A stretch of DNA of 64,000 nucleotides from Pseudorasbora parva (lineage: Eukaryota; Chordata; Actinopteri; Cypriniformes; Gobionidae): positions 9,296,827 to 9,360,826 of the forward strand of contig NC_090179.1 of NCBI RefSeq assembly GCF_024679245.1. The letters are read 5' to 3'. A program made the position numbers and the translations under genes. Below are positions 47,601 through 58,600 of this stretch, piece by piece. Below the pieces are notes generated by a model that was not told the origin of the DNA, searched no databases, and was given only the letters and a program-made list of their open reading frames with translations. Within the stretch, counting starts at the first letter, position 1; every line of letters starts with the position of its first letter.

Positions 47601-48275
47601 TGGAAAGCTCTGAGGAGTTTTCTCGAGGACCTTCGCGGCCACCATGTCCTGATACGATCCGACAACACTGCCGTGGTATCGTATCTAAATCATCAGGGGG
47701 GTCTGAGATCGCGCCCTCTGTACAGACTGGCGCATCAGGTCCTCCTGTGGTCCCACGGGAAACTGTCTTCTCTCAGGGCAGTTTATATCCCGGGGGACCA
47801 GAACCAGGGAGCAGACATCCTGTCAAGGCAGGGGCTGAGGCCCGGGGAGTGGCGTCTCCATCCAGAGGTGGTGGAGGCCATATGCGAGAGGTTTGGCCAA
47901 ATGGAAGTGGATTTGTTTGCGTCTCGAGAGACGACCCACTGTCCACTTTGGTTCTCCCTCAGGCATCCGGCTCCGTTGGGCCTGGATGCCATGTCACAGG
48001 CGTGGCCGAGGCTGCGTCTGTATGCATTTCCCCCGATTGCTCTGCTCCCGGGAGTTCTGGAGCGGGTTCGCCGGGAAGGCATTCGCCTGCTTCTGATAGC
48101 ACCCCGGTGGCCGACCAGGGTATGGTTCTCCAACATTATGGACCTGCTAGACGACCTTCCATGGCAGATTCCTCTGAGGAGGGATCTGTTGACTCAGGCG
48201 GGGGGCTCGATATTTCACCCCCAGCCAGAGTTATGGAACCTGTGGGCTTGGCCCCTGAGGGGGCAGAGCTCATAG
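44631..48275 (+). CDS. DIRS Gag-RT-RNase H polyprotein (copy 2)
   Basis: A 1,214-residue intact frame with the same domain order as the copy at 10225: N-terminal Cys/His cluster, Gag-like region, RT with YIDD, RNase H with its four acidic residues, and a methyltransferase-like C-terminal region. Differences seen in this copy: Cys for Ser at residue 137, Gln for Leu at 253, one Pro fewer in the run before RT, and Ile where copy 1 has Asn just after the RT motif A. The first two are private to this copy. None touches a catalytic motif. The following recombinase frame overlaps its 3' end. Likely competent on sequence alone. Confidence 0.9.
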   Translation: MASEQFRRCVPPCPRFISGTDTHQLCVQCLGVQHARAALEGAACGECDKLPLRVLRSRLAVFDEAGQPREPRGSGPAVAEAERRRRSWGSQLDLSAGLGNVEASLSSSDDSEDLPPRVEARAAASSREAEDQVLMLCDSEGSLTMSTEAGAVGQSPPHSQAMEELVEVLTCAVAKLSLDWPQEEVHVQPPSKLDERFFKRRAQPPRRGLPFFPDLHSELCRAWEKPFSARLTTPPALDFANVLGASEKGYVAQPRVEEALAGHLSPETAASLKTPALPSKPCRETSKLVARAYSAAGRAGGCLHTLAVLQAYQADLLKELDEGEGPSPEDVTELRKAADLSLRVTKQAARDIGRSMTGLVCAERHLWLNLSGIRERDRHFLLDSPVSPSGLFGGAVSTVVERFQEVKKQAAALSQFIPRRWGSSSKAASSGQSRPAEGSSHREVQKQCVASRAPPEGAWQKKRRSRGKSSKLKTDLTDRPYSGQEGFQAVLAAARPLRAVPHGAERPRSFSPRGSREIDVVLLQSKGLRTTSFPHVRARLWPAHIKSAAEQRLRSHTGNLPRLVPAGYPLQGVEGEVRLIPQTSLERLVPLSEYLGAWSCLPNISVWALRTVERGHRLQFRVPPPPKFGGIVWTVVGPEQVGVMGQEVHSLLEKGVIERVPPPEREVGFYSRYLIVPKKDGGLRPILDLRLLNRSLRRYRFRMLTIPVIVSQIQFEDWFVTIDLKDAYFHISILPSHRKFLRFAFGGEAFQYRVLPFGLALSPRTFTKCMDAALAPLRLQGIGVLNYIDDWLIMARSYDMAVQHRDAVLAHMRCLGLRLNAKKSTLTPSQRITFLGIVWDSVTMRAHMSPARIETIRAEVSSIRLGHSITVKQFQRLVGLMAAPSSVIPLGLLHMRPLQWWLRTKGFSPKGNPFRMIRVTRKCIRSLVIWKKPWFLSLGLVLGASCCRKTVSTDASLTGWGAVMEGRGARGPWTAQHATWHINCLEMLAVWKALRSFLEDLRGHHVLIRSDNTAVVSYLNHQGGLRSRPLYRLAHQVLLWSHGKLSSLRAVYIPGDQNQGADILSRQGLRPGEWRLHPEVVEAICERFGQMEVDLFASRETTHCPLWFSLRHPAPLGLDAMSQAWPRLRLYAFPPIALLPGVLERVRREGIRLLLIAPRWPTRVWFSNIMDLLDDLPWQIPLRRDLLTQAGGSIFHPQPELWNLWAWPLRGQSS

Positions 48276-49315
48276 AAGAAGGGCTGTCAGCAGGTGTCGT
48301 GGAGACTATACTCAGCTCCAGGGCTCCTTCCACCAGGAAGCTGTACAACTTGAAGTGGAGAGTGTTCTCCATATGGTGTAGAGACCGTGAAGTAGACCCA
48401 GTGAACTGCGCTGTGGCTTCAGTACTGGAGTTTCTGCAAGATCGGTTTTCCGCCGGGCTTACCCCGTCCACACTTAAGGTGTATGTGGCAGCGATAGGAG
48501 CTTTCCACGCACCATTAGGTGAAGGACCTCTGGGGAGGCACCATCTGGTTGTACGGTTCCTCCGAGGAGCGCGGAGGATGAGACCTGTGGCTCGTTCTAG
48601 GATCCCTGCGTGGGATCTGGCAGTGGTTCTCGAAGGGTTGGTTGAGGCCCCCTTCGAACCGCTGGAGTTGGCTGAGGCCAAGAACCTCACGCTTAAGGTA
48701 GCTTTTCTCTTAGCCATCACCTCTCTGAGGAGGGTGGGGGACCTTCAGGCATTGGCAGTCACACCCAATTGCTTGGAGTTTGCCCCAGGCAAAGTGAAAG
48801 CTATCTTGCGGCCGACCCCGGGATCCGTCCCCAAGGTACCGTCTAATGCGGTACGGTCGGTGGTTCTCCAGGCTTTTCATCCCCCGCCTCATGTGACGGC
48901 AGATGAGGGCAGGCTTCACCTCCTCTGCCCGGTGCGGGCATTGAGGATTTATTTGGAGAGGTCTGCCCAGTGGAGGAAGTCAGACCAGTTGTTAGTGTGC
49001 TTTGGTCCACCTAGGAAAGGGCTGCCTGCAGCAAAACAGACAATTAGTAACTGGATTGTCCAGGCAATAGCCACGGCCTATCAGGTGCGCAACTTGCCTT
49101 CACCTATAGCCGTGAGGGCGCATTCTACCAGGGGCATGGCCTCCTCGGTAGCCCTCCTTTCCGGAGCTTCTTTGCAAGAGATTTGCGAGGCGGCTGGGTG
49201 GGCCACACCGCATACCTTCGTGAGGTATTATAGTCTGCACCTCCCGGCAACGCCAGGCGCTAGGGTGCTCGCCCCTGATTATGCACTCCGGTTCATGTCA
49301 TGGGGTGCAAGATAG
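48122..49315 (+). CDS. DIRS tyrosine recombinase (copy 2)
   Basis: Same -1 frame arrangement as at 13719, with start candidates at 48122, 48161 and 48233. It retains the Arg, HSTR, GWATPH and RYYS catalytic signature and is identical in the recombinase domain to copy 1 as far as I can read. With two identical intact recombinases in the window, a shared recent origin or ongoing homogenisation is likely. Start choice remains uncertain because the frame is open upstream to 46004. Confidence 0.85.
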   Translation: MVLQHYGPARRPSMADSSEEGSVDSGGGLDISPPARVMEPVGLAPEGAELIEEGLSAGVVETILSSRAPSTRKLYNLKWRVFSIWCRDREVDPVNCAVASVLEFLQDRFSAGLTPSTLKVYVAAIGAFHAPLGEGPLGRHHLVVRFLRGARRMRPVARSRIPAWDLAVVLEGLVEAPFEPLELAEAKNLTLKVAFLLAITSLRRVGDLQALAVTPNCLEFAPGKVKAILRPTPGSVPKVPSNAVRSVVLQAFHPPPHVTADEGRLHLLCPVRALRIYLERSAQWRKSDQLLVCFGPPRKGLPAAKQTISNWIVQAIATAYQVRNLPSPIAVRAHSTRGMASSVALLSGASLQEICEAAGWATPHTFVRYYSLHLPATPGARVLAPDYALRFMSWGAR

Positions 49316-49334
49316 GCGAGGACTAGTGGGTACT

Positions 49335-49453
49335 CGTTCCCCGATGTGTCATCTACGATGACGCAGTGCGAGTTCCCTCGATAAAGGGAACGTCTCGGGT
49401 TATGAATATAACCCATGTTCCCTGAGAGGGAACGAGACACTGCGTCTCGTAGC
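49335..49453 (+). repeat. DIRS internal complementary region (copy 2)
   Basis: Complement of both element ends joined at AAC 49389-49391. Confidence 0.9.
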
Positions 49454-49483
49454 CCCGCCTATCTACAGAGCGGCCCGCTTCAT

Positions 49484-49649
49484 AGCAGTAAGCTGCGTTT
49501 GCTTGTGCCGGCGTCCCTTTATACCTCCGGGTATGCCGTCACTCGTTACGTCATCACGCAACACCAATCAAGATTGGACTTTTTTGATATGAACTCAGCA
49601 GCGTCACGCCGTGGGCGTTCCCCGATGTGTCATCTACGATGACGCAGTG
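49484..49649 (-). repeat. DIRS right inverted terminal repeat (copy 2)
   Basis: Pairs with 44389-44554. It holds the mirrored minus-strand promoter motifs (TATAAA complement at 49518-49523 and opposed CCAAT boxes at 49564-49577). Confidence 0.9.
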
Positions 49650-49653
49650 TCTC

Positions 49654-49690
49654 GTTCCCTCTCAGGGAACATGGGTTATATTCATAACCC
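49654..49690. other. right-terminal tandem hairpins (copy 2)
   Basis: The GTTCCCT/AGGGAAC and GGGTTAT/ATAACCC stems are both perfect, as in copy 1. Confidence 0.55.
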
Positions 49691-49695
49691 GAGAC

Positions 49696-52600
49696 GTTTC
49701 TTCAGTATATCAAGGATGAGATTTTTTTGACAAAAAGAAAAAAATCTGACCCGAGATTCCATGAACTTGAACTTTCTATGCATATAAATAGAATCCATCT
49801 CATGTTTTATTAGTTCTTCAATGATGACCATTTTATCTTATTTTTGGCCAGATTGTTTGAACTTGAACCTTCTTTAAAGACTTCTGACATTCTGATGTTT
49901 CTTCAGTAGATCAAGGATGATAATTTTTTGACAAAAAAAAAATCTGACACTGGATCCCATGAACTTGAACTTTCTATGCATATAAATAGATTAATTCTGA
50001 TGCATTGGTTCAGGGATGAACTATTGAACTTATCTGTGCCCAAATACTCTTTGAACTTGAACATTCTACACAGACTTTATGACTACCTGTGGTTTCATCA
50101 GTAGGTCAAGGAAGACATTTTTTGACAAAAAAAAAAAATCTGACCCTGGATCCCATGAATTTGAACTTTCTATGCATATAAATAGATTCATTCTGATGCA
50201 TTGGTTCAGGGATGACATATTGAACCTATTTGTGGCCAAATAGTCTTTGAACTTGAACATTATACACAGACTTTATGACTTTTTGTTGTTTCTTCAGTAT
50301 ATCAAGGATGATATTTTTTTTTGACAAAAAAAAGATTCTGACCCTGGATCCCATGAACTTGAAATTTCTATGCACATAAAAAGATTCATTCTGATGCATT
50401 GGTTCAGGGATGACCTATTGAACCTATTTGTGGCCAAATAGTCTTTGAACTTGAACATTATACACAGACTTTATGACTTTTTGTTGTTTCTTCAGTATAT
50501 CAAGGATGAGATTTTTTTGACAAAAAAAAAGATTCTGACCCTGGATCCCATGAACTTGAAATTTCTATGCACATAAAAAGATTCCTTCTAATGCAGTGGT
50601 TCAAGGATGACCTTTTGAACTTATTTGTGCCCAAATACTCTTTAAACTTGAACATTCTATAAAGACTTTATGACTACCTGTGGTTTCATCAGTAGGTCAA
50701 GGAAGATATTTTAAAAAATAAATAAATAAATAAATCTCACCCTAGATTCCTTGATCTTGAACTTTCTATGCATATAAATAGATTCCTTCTGATGCAGTGG
50801 TACAGGGATGATCTATTGTACCTATTTGTGGCCAAATAGTCTTTGAACTTGAACATTCCACACAGACTTTATGACTTTTTGTTGTTTCTTCAGTATATCA
50901 AGGATGAGATTTTTTTAACAAAAAAAAAAAATCTGACCCGAGATTCCATGAACTTGAACTTTCTATGCATATCAATAGATTCCTTCTGATGTTTTATTAG
51001 TTCTTCAATGATGACCATTTGAACTTATTTTTGGCCAGATTCTTTGAACTTGAACCTTCTTTAAAGACTTCTGACATTCCGTTGTTTCTTCAGTAGATCA
51101 AGGATGAGAATTTTTTGACAAAATTTTTTTTTACCCTGGATCCCATGAACTTGAACTTTCTATGCATATAAATTGATTCCTTCTGATGCAGTGGTACAGG
51201 GATGATCTATTGAACCTATTTGTGGCCAAATAGTCTTTGAACTTGAACATTCCACACAGACTTTATGACTTTCTGTTGTTTCTTCAGTATATCAAGGATG
51301 AGATTTTTTTGACAAAAAAAAAAAAAAATCTGACCCGAGATTCCATGAACTTGAACTTTCTATGCATACAGATTCCTTCTGATGTTTTATTAGTTCTTCA
51401 AGGATGACCATTTGAACTTATTTTTGGCCAGATTCGTTGAACTTGAACCTTGTTTAAAGATTTCTGACATTCTGTTGTTTCTTCAGTAGATCAAGGATGA
51501 GATTTTTTTGACCAAAAAAAAAATATTCTGACCCTGGATCCCATGAACTTGAACTTTCTATGCATATAAATAGATTACTTCTGATGCAGTGGTTCAAGGA
51601 TGACCTTCTGAACTTATCTGTGCCCAAATACTCTTTGAACTTGAACATTCTACACATTCTATTTATTACTTTCTGTTGTTTCTTCAGTATATCAAGGATG
51701 AGATTTTTTTGACAAACTTTCTAAGCATATAAATAGAGTCCTTCTGATGTTTTATTAGTTATTCAATGATGACCATTTGAACTTATTTTTGGCCAGATTC
51801 TTTGAACTTGAACCTTCTTTAAAGATTTCTGACATTCTGTTGTTTCTTCAGTAGATCAAGGATGAGATTTTTTTGACCAAAAAAAAAAAGATTCTGACCC
51901 TGGATCCCATGAACTTGAACTTTCTATGCATATAAATAGATTACTTCTGATGCAGTGGTTCAAGGATGACCTTCTGAACTTATCTGTGCCCAAATACTCT
52001 TTGAACTTGAACATTCTACACAGACTTTATGACTACCTGTTGTTTCATCAGTAGGTCAAGGAAGACATTTTTTGGCAAAAAAATTAATAAATAAATCTCA
52101 CCCTAGATTCCATGAACTTGAACTTTCTATGCATATAAATAGATTACTTCTGGTGCAGTGGTTCAAGGATAACCTTTTGAGCTTATTTGTGCCCAAATAC
52201 TCTTTAAACTTGAACATTCTATAATGACTTTATGACTACCTGTGGTTTCATCAGTAGGTCAAGGAAGATATTTTTTGAAAAAAAATACATTTATAAATCT
52301 CACCCTAGATTCCTTGAACTTGAACTTTCTATGCATATAAATAGAGTCCTTCTGATGCAGTGGTACAGGGATGATCTATTGTACCTATTTGTGGCCAAAT
52401 AGTCTTGGAACTTGAACATTCCACACAGACTTTATGACTTTCTGTTGTTTCTTCAGTATATCAAGGATGAGATTTTTTTGACAAAAAAAAAAAAAAAAAT
52501 CTGACCCGAGATTCCATGAACTTGAACTTTCTATGCATATAAATAGAGTCCTTCTGATGTTTTATTAGTTCTTCAATGATGACCATTTGAACTTATTTTT

Positions 52601-55600
52601 GGCCAGATTCTTTGAACTTGAACCTTCTTTAAAGACTTCTGACATTCTGTTGTTTCTTCAGTAGATCTAGGATGAGAATTTTTTGACAAAAAAAAATCTG
52701 ACCCTGGATCCCATGAACTTGAACTTTCTATGCATATAAATTGATTCCTTCTGATGCAGTGGTTCAAGGATGACCTTTTGAACTTATTTGTGCCCAAATA
52801 CTCTTTGAACTTGAACATTCTATAAAGACTTTATGACTACCTGTGGTTTCATCAGTAGGTCAAGGAAGACATTTTTTGACAAAAAAAAAAAATCTCACCC
52901 TAGATTCCATGAACTTGAACTTTCTATGCATATAGATTCCTTCTGATGTTTTATTAGTTCTTCAAGGATGACCATTTGAACTTATTTTTGGCCAGATTCT
53001 TTGAACTTGAACCTTGTTTAAAGATTTCTGACATTCTGTTGTTTCTTCAGTAGATCAAGGATGAGATTTTTTTGACCAAAAAAAAAAAAGATTCTGACCC
53101 TGGATCACATGAACTTGAACTTTCTATGCATATAAATAGATTACTTCTGATGCAGTGGTTCAAGGATGACCTTTTGAACTTATCTGTGCCCAAATACTTT
53201 TGAACTTGAACATTCTACACAGACTTTATGACTACCTGTTTTCATCAGTAGGTCAAGGAAGACATTTTTTGGCAAGAAAAAAAAAAAATCTCACCCTAGA
53301 TTCCATGAACTTGAACGTTCTATGCATATAAATAGATTACTTCTGGTGCAGTGGTTCAAGGACGACCTTTTGAAACTATTTGTGCCCAAATACTCTTTGA
53401 ACTTGAACATTCTATAAAGACTTAATGTCTACCTGTGGTTTCATCAGTAGGTCAAGGAAGATATTTTAAAAAATAAATAAATAAATAAATCTCACCCTAG
53501 ATTCCTTGAACTTGAACTTTCTATGCATATAAATAGATTCCTTCTGATGCAGTGGTACAGGGATGATCTATTGTACCTATTTGTGGCCAAATAGTCTTTG
53601 GACTTGAACATTCCACACAGACTTTATGACTTTCTGTTGTTTCTTCAGTATATCAAGGATGAGATTTTTTTGACAAAAAAAAGATTCTGACCCGAGATTC
53701 CATGAACTTGAACTTTCTATGCATATAAATAGAATCCATCTCATGTTTTATTAGTTCTTCAATGATGACCATTTTATCTTATTTTTGGCCAGATTGTTTG
53801 AACTTGAACCTTCTTTAAAGACTTCTGACATTCTGTTGTTTCTTCAGTAGATCAAGGATGATAATTTTTTGACAAAAAAAAAATCTGACCCTGGATCCCA
53901 TGAACTTGAACTTTCTATGCATATAAATAGATTCGTTCTGATGCATTGGTTCAGGGATGACCTATTGAACTTATCTGTGCCCAAATACTCTTTGAACTTG
54001 AACATTCTACACAGACTTTATGACTACCTGTGGTTTCATCAGTAGGTCAAGGAAGACATTTTTTGACAAAAAAAAAAAAAAATCTGACCCTGGATCCCAT
54101 GAACTTGAACTTTCTATGCATATAAATAGATTCATTCTGATGCATTGGTTCAGGGATGACATATTGAACCTATTTGTGGCCAAATAGTCTTTGAACTTGA
54201 ACATTATACACAGACTTTATGACTTTTTGTTGTTTCTTCAGTATATCAAGAATGAGATTTTTTTTGACAAAAAAAAGATTCTGACCCTGGATCCCATGAA
54301 CTTGAACTATCTATGCATATAAATAGATTCGTTCTGATGCATTGGTTCAGGGATGACCTATTGAACTTATCTGTGCCCAAATACTCTTTGAACTTGAACA
54401 TTCTACACAGACTTTATGACTACCTGTGGTTTCATCAGTAGGTCAAGGAAGACATTTTTTGACAAAAAAAAAAAAAAAATCTGACCCTGGATCCCATGAA
54501 CTTGAAATTTCTATGCACATAAAAAGATTCATTCTGATGCATTGGTTCAGGGATGACCTTTTGAACTTATTTGTGCCCAAATACTCTTTACACTTGAACA
54601 TTCTATAAAGACTTTATGACTACCTGTGGTTTCATCAGTAGGTCAAGGAAGATATTTTAAAAAATAAATAAATAAATAAATCTCACCCTAGATTCCTTGA
54701 ACTTGAACTTTCTATGCATATAAATAGATTCCTTCTGATGCAGTGGTACAGGGATGATCTATTGTACCTATTTGTGGCCAAATAGTCTTTGGACTTGAAC
54801 ATTCCACACAGACTTTATGACTTTCTGTTGTTTCTTCAGTATATCAAGGATGAGATTTTTTTGACAAAAAAAAAAAAAATTCTGACCCGAGATTCCATGA
54901 ACTTGAACTTTCTATGCATATAAATAGAGTCCTTCTGATGTTTTATTAGTTCTTCAATGATGACCATTTGAACTTATTTTTGGCCAGATTCTTTGAACTT
55001 GAACCTTCTTTAAAGACTTCTGACAGTCTGTTGTTTCTTCAGTAGATCAAGGATGAGAATTTTTTGACAAAAAAAAATCTGACCCTGGATCCCATGAACT
55101 TGAACTTTCTATGCATATAAATAGATTACTTCAGATGCAGTGGTTCAAGGATGACCTTTTGAACTTATTTGTGCCCAAATAATCTTTGAACTTGAACATT
55201 CTATAAAGACTTCTGACATTCTGTTGTTTCTTCAGTAGATCAAGGATGAGAATTTTTTGACAAAAAAATCTGACCCTGGATCCCATGAACTTGAACTTTC
55301 TATGCATATAAATTGATTCCCTCTGATGCAGTGGTTCAAGGATGACCTTTTGAACTTATTTGTGCCCAAATACTCTTTGAACTTGAACATTCTATAAAGA
55401 CTTATGACTACCTGTGGTTTCATCAGTAGGTCAAGGAAGACATTTTTTGACAAAAAAAAAAAATAATCTCACCCTGGATCCCGTGAACTTGAACGTTCTA
55501 TGCATATAAATAGATTACTTCTGGTGCAGTGGTTCAAGGACGACCTTTTGAAACTATTTGTGCCCAAATACTCTTTGAACTTGAACATTCTATTAAGACT

Positions 55601-58600
55601 TTATGACTTCCTGTGGTTTCATCAGTAGGTCAAGGAAGACATTTTTTGACAAAAAAAAAAATCTGACCCTGGATCCCATGAATTTGAACTTTCTATGCAT
55701 ATAAATAGATTCATTCTGATGCATTGGTTCAGGGATGACCTATTGAACCTATTTGTGGCCAAATAGTCTTTGAACTTGAACATTATACACAGACTTTATG
55801 ACTTTTTGTTGTTTCTTCAGTATATCAAGGATGAGGTTTTTTTTGACAAAAAAAAGATTCTGACCCTGGATCCCATGAACTTGAAATTTCTATGCATATA
55901 AAAAGATTCCTTCTAATGCAGTGGTTCAAGGATGACCTTTTGAACTTATTTGTGCCCAAATACTCTTTAAACTTGAACATTCTATAAAGACTTTATGACT
56001 ACCTGTGGTTTCATCAGTAGGTCAAGGAAGACATTTTTTGACAAAAAAAAAATCTGACCCTGGATCCCATGAATTTGAACTTTCTATGCATATAAATAGA
56101 TTCCTTCTGATGCAGTGGTACAGGGATGAGCTATTGAACCTATTTGTGGCCAAATAGTCTTTGAACTTGAACATTCCACACAGACTTTATGACTTTCTGT
56201 TGTTTCTTCAGTATATCAAGGATGAGATTTTTTTGACAAAAAAAAAAAAAAAATCTGACCCGAGATTCCATGAACTTGAACTTTCTATGCATATAAATAG
56301 AATCCATCTCATGTTTTATTAGTTCTTCAATGATGACCATTTTATCTTATTTTTGGCCAGATTGTTTGAACTTGAACCTTCTTTAAAGACTTCTGACATT
56401 CTGTTGTTTCTTCAGTAGATCAAGGATGATAATTTTTTGACAAAAAAAAAAAATCTGACCCTGGATCCCATGAACTTGAACTTTCTATGCATATAAATAG
56501 ATTAATTCTGATGCATTGGTTCAGGGATGACCTATTGAACTTATCTGTGCCCAAATACTCTTTGAACTTGAACATTCTACACAGACTTTATGACTACCTG
56601 TGGTTTCATCAGTAGGTCAAGGAAGACATTTTTTGAAAAAAAAAAATCTGACCCTGGATCCCATGAATTTGAACTTTCTATGCATATAAATAGATTCATT
56701 CTGATGCATTGGTTCAGGGATGACATATTGAACCTATTTGTGGCCAAATAGTCTTTGAACTTGAACATTATACACAGACTTTATGACTTTTTGTTGTTTC
56801 TTCATATATCAAGGATGAGATTTTTTTTGACAAAAAAAAGATTCTGACCCTGGATCCCATGAACTTGAAATTTCTATGCACATAAAAAGATTCATTCGGA
56901 TGCATTGGTTCAGGGATGACCTATTGAACCTATTTGTGGCCAAATAGTCTTTGAACTTGAACATTATACACAGACTTTATGACTTTTTGTTGTTTCTTCA
57001 GTATATCAAGGATGAGATTTTTTTGACAAAAAAAAGATTCTGACCCTGGATCCCATGAACTTGAAATTTCTATGCACATAAAAAGATTCCTTCTAATGCA
57101 GTGGTTCAAGGATGACCTTTTGAACTTATTTGTGCCCAAATACTCTTTAAACTTGAAGATTATAAAGACTTTATGACTACCTGTTGTTTCATCAGTAGGT
57201 CAAGGAAGATATTTTTTTGAAAAATAAATAAATAAATAAATCTCACCCTAGATTCCTTGAACTTGAACTTTCTTTGCATATAAATTGATTCCTTCTGATG
57301 CAGTGGTACAGGGATGATCTATTGAACCTATTTGTGGCCAAATAGTCTTTGAACTTGAACATTCCACACAGACTTTATGACTTTCTGTTGTTTCTTCAGT
57401 ATATCAAGGATGAGATTTTTTTAACAAAAAAAACAAAAAAAATCTCACCCTAGATTCCATGAACTTGAACTTTCTATGCATATAAATAGATTCCTTCTGA
57501 TGTTTTATTAGTTCTTCAATGATGACCATTTTAACTTATTTTTGGCCAGATTCTTTGAACTTGAACCTTCTTTAAAGACTTCTGACATTCTGTTGTTTCT
57601 TCAGTAGATCAAGGATGATAATTTTTTAACAAAAAAAAAAATCTGACCCTGGATCCCATGAACTTGCCCTTTCTATGCATATAAATAGATTACTTCTGAT
57701 GCAGTGGTTCAAGGATGACCTTTTGAACTTATCTGTGCCCAAATACTCTTTGAACTTGAACATTCTACACAGACTTTATGACTACCTGTGGTTTCATCAG
57801 TAGGTCAAGGAAGACATTTTTTGGCAAAAAAAAAAATCTGACCCTGGATCCCATGAATTTGAACTTTCTATGCATATAAATAGATTCATTCTGATGCATT
57901 GGTTCAGGGAAGACCTATTGAACCTATTTGTGGCCAAATAGTCTTTTAACTTGAACATTATACACAGACTTTATGACTTTTTGTTGTTTCTACAGTATAT
58001 CAAGGATGAGATTTTTTTAACAAAAAACAAAAAATCTGACCCGAGATTCCATGAACTTGAACTTTCTATGCATATCAATAGATTCCTTCTGATGTTTTAT
58101 TAGTTCTTCAATGATGACCATGTGAACTTATTTTTGGCCAGATTCTTTGAACTTGAACCTTCTTTAAAGACTTCTGACATTCTGTTGTTTCTTCAGTAGA
58201 TCAAGGATGAGAATTTTTTGACAAAAAAAAATCTGACCCTGGATCCCATGAACTTGAACTTTCTATGCATATAAATTGATTCCTTCTGATGCAGTGGTTC
58301 AAGGATGACCTTTTGAACTTATTTGTGCCCAAATACTCTTTGAACTTGAACATTCTATAAAGACTTTATGACTACCTGTGGTTTCATCAGTAGGTCAAGG
58401 AAGACATTTTTTGACAAAAAAAAAAAAATCTCACCCTAGATTCCATGAACTTGAACTTTCTATGCATGCAGATTCCTTCTGATGTTTTATTAGTTCTTCA
58501 AGGATGACCATTTTAACTTATTTTTGGACAGATTCGTTGAACTTGAACCTTGTTTAAAGACTTCTGACATTCTGTTGTTTCTTCAGTAGATCAAGGATGA

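Larger units (their letters stand above)
44369..49695 (+). mobile_element. DIRS-type retrotransposon, copy 2 (complete)
   Basis: 5,327 bp with the same architecture and target phase as the element at 9963; GTT lies at 44366-44368 and 49696-49698. It is 3 bp shorter because the pol C-tract has 11 rather than 14 C. The immediate left flank shares with copy 1 a 4-bp loss (ATAAGATT instead of ATAAATAGATT) that copy 3 lacks, making copies 1 and 2 the closer pair. Both coding frames are intact. Confidence 0.95.
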
